From contig JAMQCK010000232.1 in assembly GCA_024196135.1 (NCBI GenBank), positions 1-35,287 of the forward strand: a stretch of 35,287 nt of DNA, read 5' to 3'. A program made the position numbers and the translations under genes. Under the pieces are notes generated by a model. The model had not been told where the DNA came from, made no database searches, and saw nothing but the letters and a program-made list of their open reading frames with translations. Shown here piece by piece: positions 1 through 11,037 of the stretch; position 1 is the first letter of the stretch, and every line of letters starts with the position of its first letter. This stretch comes from Pleurotus ostreatus/Saccharomyces cerevisiae fusant. Its lineage: Eukaryota; Opisthokonta.

Positions 1-823
1 GGGGACGCCGTGACCCTCGAGTAAGCTTCAGCATATAGACGGGGATCAATCGGATAAGGTGTATAGGGTGCGTGGGGGTTCTGTCCTTCAGCGCGCGAGC
101 CCGTCGAGGGATTTTCTGATGGGTGACGGCCTGAATCGCGGCGGGAGACCATCGTGACATCGCGCGTCATGCAGGTACAATGGAGGAAGTCTCCGCACTT
201 GCAGAGGTGGCGCCAGGGTGCGGGATTGGTGAAAGACATAGTCTCGTTCGTAGTTTACGCATACCAACTTCAGCCGTATTTATATTGGGGCGCGCCTAGG
301 GGGAGCTCGGCAGTGGCACAGCAATTTGCGCGCCACATCGTAATCGGATTTCTAATGTTCAGAGTTGGAAAAGTATCGAATAATCTCGAAATTGGGTGGC
401 GGAGGCTGGGATTAAGAGAGGAAGGGAGGAAACGTTGGCCAAGCACTTGAAGTCGAACTTGTGGGTGGTTGTGAGAGCGCAAGCTGCGTGGCCGGAGCGC
501 TTCCCGAGACAGATCATCCGGCCGAACGCGCCTGATCACTCGCGTGGTCCGGGTTGCGGGTCGGGTCATAACCCGCCTGCCTAATCAGGCAGGCGGGTTC
601 AACCCGCCCCGACCTGCTCCCCAGGTCAGCCCTGCCCGTCGGCAACACTACGTATGACAACATCCTGCAGAACTGCCAGTTCCACCGCGACGTCAGAGCC
701 CATCCCCCGCAATAAAAGCAGGACGGCATATCTCAGATCCAGTCTTCCCTTCGCCTCTGCCGCTTAACCTTGTTGTGCTTTCCTGAGTGATCTCGATAGA
801 CAGCGAGTGTCGTGTCTCCCATC
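1..823. other. Gene-free left flank
   Basis: I see no convincing coding exon here. The open frames are short, overlap on both strands and have no splice-supported continuation. The only structure noted is the inverted repeat at 558-612, listed separately. The last 100 bases are presumably the promoter and 5' leader of the transporter starting at 824. An end of a gene lying to the left cannot be excluded at the very edge. Confidence 0.5.
558..612. repeat. CCCGCC-rich inverted repeat (hairpin)
   Basis: A perfect 13-nt arm at 570-582 (AACCCGCCTGCCT) is followed by a 4-nt spacer (583-586) and its exact reverse complement at 587-599. Outside this the arms continue imperfectly as GGTCGGGT on the left and CCCGCCCCGACC on the right. 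The stretch is much more GC-rich and symmetric than its surroundings. It could be a remnant or terminus of a small mobile element or a dispersed basidiomycete repeat. No target-site duplication or coding capacity was found. Confidence 0.6.
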
Positions 824-2972
824 ATGGCAAGGTCGGACACTTCCTCTACCCTCTCAGCCCAGTCCCAACGGATATCTGAAGTCGATGAGTCGCTCGAGCG
901 TATTCAGTCGCGAGAGTATGAGTCCCAGCGCGCGATGGATGAGAAGCCGGATCCGTACCTCGTTCTCTTCAGTGAGAACGACCCGGACAATCCGCAGGTG
1001 CGTGTATTGCGCGCTGATCATCGTTCCATCCTGACGAGGTCTCTTTAGAATTGGTCTAAAGTGAAGAAATGGTACTTGACGACGGCTAGCGGCTTGCTTG
1101 TCCTGAATGCTACATTCGCGAGCTCTGCTCGTAAGCGCCTCATCTCCAAGGCATGTGCCATCCCTGACCAACATCCCAGCTTCTGGCGTCATTCAACAGA
1201 TGATGGAGGAGTTCACGTTCTCGAGAGAAGTCGGCGTACTCAGTGAGTTTGCCACAATCATCGCCTTCATCTTTGACTCACCATCGTCCAGCTATATCAT
1301 TGTTTGTCGCGGGCTATTGCATTGGGCCCTTGCTATGGGGACCTCTGTCTGAACAATACGGTCGTCGCATCCCCTTCTTGATATCTTTCTTCGTATACAC
1401 CGTACGTGACACTCCTCGAAGGCTGTATGCTCGTCTGCTCAATCTTCGACAGTGCTTCCAAGTGGGTTGCGCGCTTTCTCCGAACACCGCGTCCATCATC
1501 CTCTTTCGCCTCCTCGGTGGCCTGTTTGCATCTGCGCCTTTGACAAACTCAGGGTATGCTGCGTTCTCCTCTCGAAGGTCTTCTACGTCTGACTAATATC
1601 ACGCTCTTAGCGCGCTTGTCTCCGATATATGGAATGCTAAGATTCGTGGCAAGGCGATGGCCGTATTCACCCTTGCTCCCTTTGCCGGTCCGGCGCTTGG
1701 TGCGTTAACAAAGCCGTCGCAAGGTAGCCTTGGACTAACATAGATACAGGCCCGACTGTCGCTGGCTACATGAACGTCGCCGGCGTGTCATGGCGCTGGC
1801 TGTTCTGGCTGCTCACTATATTCGTGCGTCTCGTCATTCAATAAGCTCACCACCTTGACTGACCCCCACCTACAGGCGGGAACTTGCTGGCTGATTATTC
1901 TATTTACTATCCCGGAAACCTTTGCCCCCGTAATCCTCGCCAGGAAGGCGAAGCGCCTTCGCAAGGCTACTGGCGACGATCGGTACTACGCCATGATCGA
2001 GACGCAGAAGACCACCTGGTCGACGCGCGCGGAACGCATCCTCACGCGTCCCTTCAAGATCCTCTTCCGTGAGCCTATGCTTCTGGCGATAACCACGTAT
2101 ACGAGCGTACGTTCTTTCCCGATACACACTTTGGCGAACATCTACTGAACGCGTGCCTTAGTTCATCTACGGATGCTTGTACTTGCTCTTCGAGTCGTAT
2201 CCCATCGTCTTTGAGCAGGGACACGGATTCAACACCGGTGCGACCGGCTTGACGTACCTACCCATCGCTGTCGGTGGATTCATTGCCGTGTGCATGGTGT
2301 GTTCCAACATCCTGCAACTGCCTGAACCGCGCGCTGACTTGAGCTCAGAACATCTTCTACTTCAACCCAAGATACGAGCGGACACTCAAGCGTCGCGCGC
2401 CGGAGCCAGTACCACCCGAGAAGAGGTTAGAGATGGCCCTACTTGCCGCGCCGCTCTATGCGATCTCGTTCTTCTGGTTCGGGTAAGTGGAATCACGATC
2501 GACTACGCTGAACCTTCGCTGACTTGGGCGCAGATGGACTTCGTACCCTACTATCTCCTTCTGGTCCCCCTTGATCGCTGGAGGCCTCATGGGCATGTCA
2601 ATTTGCTTGCTCTTCGTGAGTGCCCCTCCTACCTGCCGCGCGAATGGCAATACTTACGCTCGATTTCTCGCAGATGAGCCTGTTCAACTACATCATTGAC
2701 GCCTACCTACATGCTGCTGCATCTGCTCTCGCAGCGAATACCGTTTGCCGTTCCATCTTCGGCGCAGCGTTCCCTGTACGTCCATTATCCTTTGGTCTAA
2801 GGACACCAGCTCACCTCATCAATAGCTTTTCGCGACGCAAATGTACAACGCCCTCAATCCCAGATGGGCGTCGTCCTTGCTCGGCTTCGTCGCTGCGGCT
2901 ATGATCCCCATACCTTTCATACTGATGAAGTTTGGTCCAACGCTTCGCGCGCGTTCGAAGTACGCGCCTTGA
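824..2972 (+). CDS. MFS drug/polyamine:H+ antiporter (DHA1 family)
   Basis: Spliced, this encodes a roughly 520-residue 12-helix transporter of the plasma membrane that would export drugs, polyamines or other small molecules using the proton gradient. The start ATG at 824 opens a hydrophilic N-terminus. A first intron (998-1048) joins DPDNPQ to NWSKVKKW, giving the DPxNPxNW entry motif typical of fungal TPO1/FLR1-like carriers. Exons continue through APSGVIQQMMEEF, VAGYCIGPLLWGPLSEQYGRR (MFS motif A in loop 2-3), ALSPNTASIILFRLLGG, an SFIYGCLYLLFE helix in the second half, and MSLFNYIIDAYL, ending in KYAP and TGA at 2970-2972. All introns are short GT-AG introns and no disruption was seen. 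It converges with the other MFS gene (169 bp tail to tail). Substrate cannot be told from the sequence. Confidence 0.85.
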
Positions 2973-3141
2973 TTTCCGAATACTACGCAGCGCGACCCAA
3001 CCATACACGGAACATACCTACCACCACGCTACACATAACATGTATCATAGAACTGTAGAACACCGATAACTGTACACAACTGTATATACTACATCGACAT
3101 CGCTGAACTTCTCTGGAACGCTGCACGCCCTCGCTGTCAGC

Positions 3142-5907
3142 TCAGAGGGTGAAGCGGAAGTCTGGATGACGGTCGCCGATTGGAGCGCGGGTTTTGCCAG
3201 CTGCCACCAGGTCAAGATAGTCTTGTATGTTTTGCTGACGCCGCCCTTCCCTCCGAGCCTTGTTCTCCCATAGGCAGTAGCATCTACAACTCGTTAGTAG
3301 ACCGAAAGCGGAGTCGCACGACGGTGAAGACGCACACATTCGCCGCGATGAGAACCCATGCCAGGGCGACGAAGGTCAATGCGATGGTGTGACCCTTGAT
3401 ATACTTTGGCTTCTGATCTGGCGGTAGATGAGCGTCGGCGAGTTTCCAGGCCATGATGAGGGCATACCTTCGGTGTACACGAACGTTGCCAAGAATCCGC
3501 TGTCGCTCATGAGTGACTGAGTACATGGGAGACAAGGTAGCTCACGCAGCGTTGGCGATAGCCAATTGCATCGCTGTAGTCGTCGCCTTCTTGTAATGTC
3601 CGCTTGTATTGTTGGGCAAAATCGACCTATTCCAAGAGTCAGACTTCAAGTCAAGCCGAAGACCAACGGAGCGTACAGAATGCAAGGCCCAGATGGATAT
3701 CTGCAAAAAGTGATCTGTTAGTCCTCGTCCCATTGCAAAAGCAGGGCTGCCCAGCGACTCACATCCCAGCGGCCATCAGGAAGACAGCTGCGTAGCGTTC
3801 ATAGTCATTTGTGGCACGGATCGCTAGAGCGTAGCCTACACTGCGACTGAGCACGAAAGATTGTTTACAAGGGAAATAGCACACGTACCTATGATAGGCA
3901 TTGGTAAACAGATCAAGATGCAGGGCCCTCTGCATTTGAAGCGGTCGCTGATGTAGGCGACGACAACTGGCACGAACTGTCAAGTCTCCAACAAGACAAT
4001 CGCACGAAAGGTGCGACCTACCGGTCAGCACGGCGGCAGGGACGTAAGGGGGTACTGTGAAGCGTCAGCACTATCTTCTGCCCTGATATTTATAAAACTT
4101 GCCAGTGTGTAGTTGAGCAGCTGCTCCGGAGTAGCCAAGGCCAGCGATGATGGTAGGTCTGCAAAATTTGAGTCCCGAGCGAAACACGAGATGTGTGCAG
4201 CGCACAGGAATAAGGAGTAGCTGTACAGCACGGTGTTGAAGCCTGGCAGCTGTGTCAGTTTAGCTCGGCTTCGCTCACGGTCCGCGAAACGCACCGAAAT
4301 ATGCGAAAGCTGTATCCCGAGCCAGATGTCAGTGGTTATGTCAATGGATAGTCATAGACATGCCTGTGAGCCATGTTTGCACGTCTGTCGCTCCTTTGCG
4401 TTATCGCGTCAACGACCGGTTGACGAAGGACTCGTATCCGAGCGCACCTCTGACAACTTCACGCCACTCAAAGCGCTCCTCTTCCTCGTCTATAAGGTGC
4501 TCCGTCACTGGGCGAACGGCTACCTCGACATCGGCCTTCTCTGCATCATCGGTAGAGCTGGAAATTTGTGATGGATCTGGCCGAGTAAGTTCAGGCGAAG
4601 GGGCCCCATCGGCTTTCATACGTTGCACTGGGCACGACTATCAGCCTGAGCATTGAAACGGGGCATGCCACGTACAAGCATGTGATCTTTCTTCGTCCGT
4701 GAAGAATTTGGCCGACTGCAAGTCGGCGGGAAGGATGAACGCCGATCCCAAAGCGAAGAGGATAGTGACTATGCCCTCAAGAACTTGACGATATGATCAG
4801 TCACACCGCCTACGAGACGAGTGACACGACGACGCACTGAAGATCCAGCGCCATCCAGCTTGAAATGGGCGTCAGAAGTATTGGACTACATCGGCTGGAA
4901 CTTAGCATACCCAGCCCACCGATGCCATCCATCTTCATGATCGCGGTGGCGAGCAAGCCTGGTAAGTCAGATGAGTCAACGTAGGGTCGCTCAGTAGGCA
5001 AAGACTTTCAGACCTCCGAATGCGCCAGCAATTGCGGCTGATGTGTGTGCTCGTCAGTGCTCAGGTACGCGAGCGGTCGGAGCGCACTGACCAAAGGAGT
5101 AGAAGATACCAACGCTAGGTTCTCGACCGGTGAGTCTTCATCGACGGTTCAGGCAAAAGCATACGCGTACCGCAACTGTAGTTCATGCCGCTTGTAGAGG
5201 GTACTCAAGTACAGGACCTGCGCAACCTCAATGACGAAGGGCACGGTGTACCTGCTTTACTCACCATCCCTGGCAGGATCCCTCCTTCGCATAGTCCAAT
5301 TGCCAAGCGTATCGCGATGAGACCACCGTAGTTTTGCGCAAGACTGGTGAGGACCGTCACGACACCCCACGAGGCGACAAGGAAGGGTAGCCATCGCTGT
5401 AATTGTGTAAGCGAACGCTGGAGGACAGCCAGTGAATATCTTACGTTGGCTTTGAATTTCTTCATGACCCAGTTAGAGGGCAGCTCAACGAGGATATATC
5501 TGGTGGCCATAAGGATCAGGAAGTAGGCTCGACGGCAAGATGACCTACGTAGCGAAGAAGACTACATAAATTTGCCCCGTCATCGTCTTGCCTACCCATG
5601 AAAATTGCAGTACATACCTGCGAGCACGACATTGAATTGGGTGTCCTTGAGATGTGTGTCCGCTTCGAGCCCCGCGATCCTGGATATAAAATCAGACTGC
5701 TTGGCGATTCACGCACAAGTTGGATACGAACCTGGCATTCCCTATGTTGCTCCGGTCGATGAAATTGGCGAGCCATAGCTGGAGATTGCTCGTCAGACGC
5801 TAGTAGCCCTGCGTAACACTGAGAACACCTACCAAAGACAAAGGAGGCAAAACATGCAGATCGAGTTTCCACAACACGCGCTTCGTTAGTTCGTCGTTAG
5901 CAGCCAT
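3142..5907 (-). CDS. MFS anion permease, Dal5/allantoate-permease type
   Basis: This is a many-exon gene encoding a roughly 500-residue carrier of the anion:cation symporter family, which imports allantoate, nicotinate, pantothenate or similar organic anions. It starts at 5907 (MAANDELTKRVLWKLDLHVLP) and splices into WLANFIDRSNIGNARIAGLE, the diagnostic TM1 region with DRSNIGNA. Then come YILVELPSNWVMKKF, RWLPFLVASWGVVTVL, and the helix with AIRLAIGLCEGGILPGM. A charged central loop is rich in Asp/Glu (around 4401-4590, EEEERFEWREV). Later come PTIIAGLGYSGAAAQLL (around 4110-4170) and VPPYVPAAVLT. The C-terminus, ENKARREG to GDRHPDFRFTL, is the classic Dal5-family ending. The frame appears intact once short introns are removed. 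The substrate is unknown. Confidence 0.8.
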
Positions 5908-6524
5908 CCCGAGTAAGCGAGCACCCGAAAGGGAGGGGAGAAAAGGAGACGATGGTCATCCGCGCGCCTTTATAGCGCCTGACCAACGCATGACCTACGA
6001 CGGCTCCGTAGCCTCATCGGTTGTCCAATTCTGTCGGGTCCGCTGCATCGTGGAAAGCGCAGAAAAGTGCATTGCGAAGCTTAAGAGAAGGCGTCAATGA
6101 GCTGTGAACGCAGTCTGCTGACCTTTTCGGCGTGCGTGAGGTGCCCGCCTATCATGAGCCCTCTCGCACGCAGAAAGTGGCCCTGGACATCGAGTAAAGC
6201 ACGACGAAATGGCGGACATAGCACAGACGCTTCTCATGTTCTGTTCCTCTCACGAACACTGAAGTTAGCGCGATAGCCCCAGATATAGCAAGCTGAGAAC
6301 ATCGTGAGCCCTTCGTTACCCACGAGATGTGGCTTACGCACACCTGCGCGGGTCAAGCACTCTGCATCTTCTATTCAACGCTGACACGCCCATATGGGAG
6401 GCAGACGAAGTCGTCAATTCGTAAACAACAGGGAACAAAATACTTAGGGTAGGTGCATGTACAGTAATAGGTGCAAGACTCCGTCGACCAGATGATTGCG
6501 CGAGCACATTCGCAGTCGCGTAAA
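5908..6524. other. Intergenic: promoter of the Dal5-type permease and 3' end of the OGDH gene
   Basis: No coding exon is supported. The right part would hold the 3' UTR of the leftward 2-oxoglutarate dehydrogenase gene, and the left part the promoter of the leftward permease, including the TATA element listed separately. Confidence 0.5.
5968..5974 (-). promoter_or_regulatory. Probable TATA box of the Dal5-type permease
   Basis: Read on the minus strand this is TATAAAG, lying about 60 nt upstream of the start codon at 5907. That is a normal position for a fungal TATA element with a short 5' leader. Confidence 0.45.
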
Positions 6525-9500
6525 TTATGCGAACGCATCCGCAAGGAACGCCTCGATCTCCTTCTTGTGCTGGACCTGGAAGATAGGAGAAATACACGTC
6601 AGCACATTCACTGCTTTTTAAACTCGGTACCCAACTAACCTTGGAACCAGTAGCAACCGAGCTCGTCGGCTCGCGGCCGGCGTACTTGGGGTACTTGCCC
6701 TTGTGGTGCTGCGTCTGGCCACCCGCCGTGTAGATGCGGGGCCCAACGTAGCTCCATGCGCCGTTGTTCAGCGGCTCCTCCTGGCACCACATGAGCTCGG
6801 CGTTGGGGTACTTGTCGAGGTGCGGCGTGATCTAAGGGCACGGTCAGCAGACTGGGTTGGCGCTCAAAGCGAGGACACGTACCAGGTCATATGGGAACGG
6901 CGAGATCTGCTCGACACGGCTGATCGCGACGTCCTTGATGCCCTTCGCCTCACGCTCAGCGATGAGCGTGTGGTACACCTGACCCGTGCAGAGGATGTGT
7001 TTCCTGATCTCCTCAGGCGCGACGAGCTCGTCGGTGTGCGCTTCGGGAATGTAGCGCTGGAAGTTGGTCTCGCCGACCATCTCGGACAGCTCTGAGCGCG
7101 CACGCGGGTGACGCAGGAGCTGCTTGGAGAAGAACAGGATGAGCGGTTTCCTGAAGTCGCGGTGGATCTGGCGACGGAGGACGTGGAACTGGGAGCATTG
7201 TCAGCGCACTCTGGCCATATATGACCGTCAAGGTACTCACGTAGTTGGCCGGCGTCGTGGGGTAGACGACCTGCATGTTACAGTCCTGGTGCTGGCGCTC
7301 GATCTTATCCGGCGTGGGGAACACGTTCGGATGATCGTCGCACAGCTGCAAGAACCGCTCGATGCGCGCGCTCGAGTGCTCCGGGCCCTGACCATCGTAC
7401 CCGTGCGGCAAGCTCATGACGAGCCCAGTGCGCTGAAGCCACTTGCGCTCACCGGCGGCAATGAACTGGTCGATGATGCACTGCGCGTTGTTCGCGAAGT
7501 CACCGAACTGTGCCTCCCAGATCGTGAGCGCATCCGGCGAGACGAGCGAGTAGCCGAGCTCGAAGCCGAGGCAGCCAAACTCAGACAACGACGAGTTGCA
7601 GACGGTTACGGAGGCCTGGTTGCCGCCGAGGTCGTTGAGGGGGACATACTTCGACTCGGTCTCCTGGTCGTGGACGACAGCGTGGCGCTGCGAGAACGTA
7701 CCACGCTCGACATCCTGGCCAGACACGCGGACGTGCACACCCTCGAGGGCAAGGGAGCCAAGCGCAAGCGCCTCAGCAGTGGACCAGTCGATGTTGTTGC
7801 CCTCCTCGACCGTCTTGCCACGGTTGGTGAGAATACGGGTGAGGTTCTTGTGCGGGTGGAAGCCATGCGGGAAGGTCGAAATGGCCTTGCCTATGCGCTT
7901 CAAGGTCTCCTCTTCCGAACCAGTGACGCGCGTGGGGAGCGTCTCCTCCGCGAGCTGCTTGGGCGAGGGGAAGCCCTGCCACGCCGAAGAGAGCCACTCC
8001 TTGCTCGTCGGGACGTAGTCCTTCGCGCCAGCGGCAGCCTTCTCAAGCATGCCCCAGACCCACTTCTTGTGCTCCTCGATGTCCTTTTCCGTGAAGGTAC
8101 CGCGCTCGACGAGGAACTTGGAGTACTTCGTCAAGGTCGTTGGCTGCTTCGCGATCGCCTTGTACATACGCGGCTGGGTGAACGCCGGCTGATCGGTCTC
8201 GTTGTGACCGTGGCGACGGTAGCAGACGATGTCGACAACGACGTCACGCTTGTACTTCGCACGGTAGTCGGCGGCGAGCTGGCAGACAAAGTTGACAGCC
8301 TCGACGTTGTCGCCGTTGACGTGGAAGATAGGCGCGTCAATAGACTTGGCGATATCAGAGGGGTAGGGGGTCGAACGGGCGAAGCGAGGGTCGGTGGTGA
8401 AGCCGATCTGGTTGTTGACGATCAGGTGGATGGTACCGCCAACGCCGTAGTTGGGAAGATCGTGCATGCCCATCGTCTCGTAGACGACACCCTGGCCGGC
8501 AAATGCAGCGTCACCGTGAAGGAGGACAGACATAGCGGTGTTGTGGTTCTGGTCATCCTTCTCAAAGTGCTGGATAGCACGGGTCTTGCCGATGACGAGC
8601 GGGTCCTCGGCTTCCAGATGAGACGGGTTGGCGACGAGTGACAGGGCGACCTTCTTGCCAGACGGCGTCGGGCGGACGTAGTTGGCGCCCAAGTGGTACT
8701 TGACATCACCTGCAGGCTCATCGCCCTCAGCCCCGGAGAACTCGTTGAGGATGGCCTCGATCGGTTTGCGGATGACGTTGGCGAGGACGTTGAGACGGCC
8801 ACGATGCGGCATGCCGATATTGACATGCTTGACGCCGTGGTCAACAGAGCGGTCGATAAGAGCCTTCATACCCGGAATAAGCGACTCGCATCCCTCCAGA
8901 CCGAAGCGCTTCTCGTTGGGGTACTTGCTGGCGATGAACTTCTCGAACGACTCGGACCAGATGAGACGGTCGAGGATCATGCGCTTCTCGTCGACGCTGT
9001 AGTTCCACGGCTTCGGAATCTCAACGCGCTCGCGGATCCAGTCGCACTGCTCGCGGTCCGGGATGTGCACGTATTGGATGCCAACGTGACCGCCTGTAAT
9101 GAGTATTAGTGAGGCACATTCCGCGAGTTACTGATGACGCACAGTATATCCGTTTGCACAGCTTGATGATCTCGCCGAGCTTCATCGTTTTCCTGTCCTC
9201 CGTAGCGAAGTGGGGGAGGATACCCGGGCCGAGGGTGATGTCCTTGTCGAGATCGCGCTCCGTGAAGCCATATCGGTGGAGCTCGAGCTCAGGAGGGCGG
9301 ACATCGGCGAGGTCAGCGTCGAGGATCCCAAGGGGATCCAAGTCGGCGACGTGGTGGCCGCGGACTTGGTATGCGCGGACGAGGAGTTGAACCTTTTGAT
9401 CGAATCGTCAGCAGGTCGGTATACGACCAGATGTTTTGCCACGCACCTTCAAATGGTCATCAAGCTCGCCCTGGCCAGCATGGAGAGCCGGCGTCACGCC

Positions 9501-9800
9501 GTCGGTAGGCAGCAAGCGCGGGGGAGGCGTGAAAGCCTGGCTGCTCGGCAAGCCCTTGGCGAGGCCGGAGAAGTAGACGTTCCAGGAGGCGTGGACGGAG
9601 TTCGGGTCCTGCTTCCAGAGACGGTACATCTCGTCGGCGTAGTACGCGTTCGTGCCATTCGCGAATGGGTCGTTCGGGGACGGCGGTTGCGCGGCGGGCG
9701 TCGCGAGCTCCCGGCGGATCGCGCTGGTCGGGAAACGCGTCCGCGGGGCGCCAGCGCTGAGAGCAGCGGGGGAGCGCTTTGCAAGCTGCCTTGTCAACAT
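6525..9800 (-). CDS. KGD1: 2-oxoglutarate dehydrogenase E1 component, mitochondrial
   Basis: This is the E1o subunit of the mitochondrial 2-oxoglutarate dehydrogenase complex. It is ThDP-dependent and decarboxylates 2-oxoglutarate and passes the succinyl group to the E2 lipoyl domain in the TCA cycle. It starts at 9800 with a mitochondrial presequence ([14 protein letters not shown], Arg/Ser-rich, no acids). The E1o N-terminal segment follows ([20 protein letters not shown]), then [48 protein letters not shown], the ThDP/Mg site [10 protein letters not shown] with [26 protein letters not shown], the transketolase-like second half ([30 protein letters not shown]) and the C-terminal [16 protein letters not shown]. 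Six exons are inferred; the introns sit after HLK, within IYC, after PANY, after PYDL and after TGSK. It ends AFLADAFA with the stop at 6525-6527. Length (about 1,000 residues) matches the family. Confidence 0.97.
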
Positions 9801-9890
9801 GTTGAACGTCGGCTAGCCCACCTTCCTGAGGTGTTCGTAAAGTGAGATGGTGGTTGAGGAAGAGATGCAGTTTCGCGCTTAAACCGCGAA

Positions 9891-9900
9891 ACGTCATTGG
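9891..9900 (-). promoter_or_regulatory. CCAAT box abutting a TGACGT core, upstream of KGD1
   Basis: On the minus strand the sequence reads CCAATGACGT, about 90 nt upstream of the KGD1 start. CCAAT is the HAP-complex (NF-Y type) site, and yeast KGD1 is a known HAP2/3/4/5 target, so a respiratory-control role is plausible. TGACGT is a CRE/bZIP half-site and shares a base with the CCAAT box. Function is inferred from position and motif only. Confidence 0.45.
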
Positions 9901-10391
9901 TCGGCGGCGCCGAGTTACGCCGACGCCGTTTCCCGCCTCCCCGGCGCCTCAAACTTATTCTTGCCGTCGAGGGGCAGGACGTTATTCCAAGAGACTTGTA
10001 TTCTACAAGTTCAGCTACGCTTTGGCGGGATGGGGAGTGACTTCTCAGCTAGTTATCCGAATTTCGCCTTCCGACAGTCCGATCATCTTTGCGAGCAGTT
10101 CTACCTGCACTGCCCGTATTGGGTGACCCGTGTCCTACGTAGGACTACAGCCAGGCATCTCCCCCGAAGCCTCTGCATAAGAGTCGTTCATGGTAAGCTG
10201 ACCAGTGCTACACAATCACATGCAGGTTCATGAACGCAGTGGTGCTCGGAGGGGAACGGGATTGGGCTATTCCCGGTAAGATCTACCCTTGCATGCATAT
10301 CTTGACATCTCTGCGTCTCCGGTAAGTTTCCCGTACAGCTATGGATGATGAACATTGAAGTGAGAAGGAAGGACGAAGAAAACGAACTAAT

Positions 10392-10419
10392 CACGTGTAG
10401 CGAGCGTGGTATGCACGTG
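10392..10419. promoter_or_regulatory. Paired CACGTG E-box motifs
   Basis: There are two perfect CACGTG palindromes, at 10392-10397 and 10414-10419. They start 22 bp apart, which is about two helical turns. A GTCACGTCA follows at 10444-10452. They lie about 620-650 nt upstream of the lyase start and could bind bHLH or bZIP factors. This rests on motif content alone. Confidence 0.3.
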
Positions 10420-10971
10420 GTCTACAAAACAAAATAGAAAGATGTCACGTCATGGGTTGCTCGTCTTTGACCACGGCCATACTTGAGACGTTCGCCTCCC
10501 TACCGTGAACGTACTCAAGCGCTCATGGTACAATCTCATGGTAGCACATGTGCGCGTCTAATCCTCGGATGGGGAACGTCGCAGGTCCCATGGCATCTCG
10601 TCATGATGTCCCAAGCCTCCGCATGGTCGGCTGTTCCCTTGACCTCGACAGATGCCAAGCTTTCCCAGCGCAATTCTGCAGGATTGGTGTACACGAAACA
10701 GCTAGACGAATTGCTCTGGCTGACCCCGGAAGATGACTCACAATTTTGTACAGTACCTCTCTGCGAACGAACTCGTGCTAATAAGGCCTTGCCGGGCGTA
10801 TATAGTTCAACACGTCCAACGCTGAAGTATATCCTCTTGCTTCTTCAGCGGCCCGCCGAATTTTTGGTCTCGAGTTTTTTGCGGGCCGCTCGTCGCGATG
10901 AGGGAAAAGCTTCGGTCGCTAAACGTCGTCCAGCCATGCGGTCTGGACTACGTATCTAGGGACCGCAGAGG

Positions 10972-10977
10972 TATAAG
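10972..10977 (+). promoter_or_regulatory. Probable TATA box of the intact lyase-like gene
   Basis: TATAAG lies about 61-66 nt upstream of the ATG at 11038, in the context GAGGTATAAGA. The second copy of the gene has a matching GAGTATAAGA at the equivalent place (25440-25445), which supports it. Confidence 0.5.
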
Positions 10978-11037
10978 AAGAGGAGTGGTAGCGTCAAGTA
11001 CTTCAGCCTGCATTCCCGCTCTCTCTTCCGTCTCGCC

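Larger units (their letters stand above)
9801..11037. other. Divergent intergenic region between KGD1 and the first pectate-lyase-like gene
   Basis: This holds about 1.2 kb of non-coding sequence shared by two divergent genes. The KGD1 side contains the CCAAT element. The lyase side contains two CACGTG motifs near 10392-10419, a GTCACGTCA at 10444-10452 and a TATA element at 10972. The longest open frame (10483-10959, plus strand) has no recognisable protein features and overlaps the promoter, so I do not call it. Confidence 0.5.

Noticed and set aside
7124..8641. 505-codon open frame on the plus strand opposite KGD1
   Set aside because: It is exactly antisense to well-conserved KGD1 exons, and the product is a Val/Leu/Arg/Asp/Glu-rich sequence without motifs. 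GC-rich third positions of the real gene remove stops on the other strand.
10483..10959. 158-codon plus-strand frame upstream of the intact lyase gene
   Set aside because: It lies in the promoter region with irregular composition and no family resemblance. It is more likely chance.
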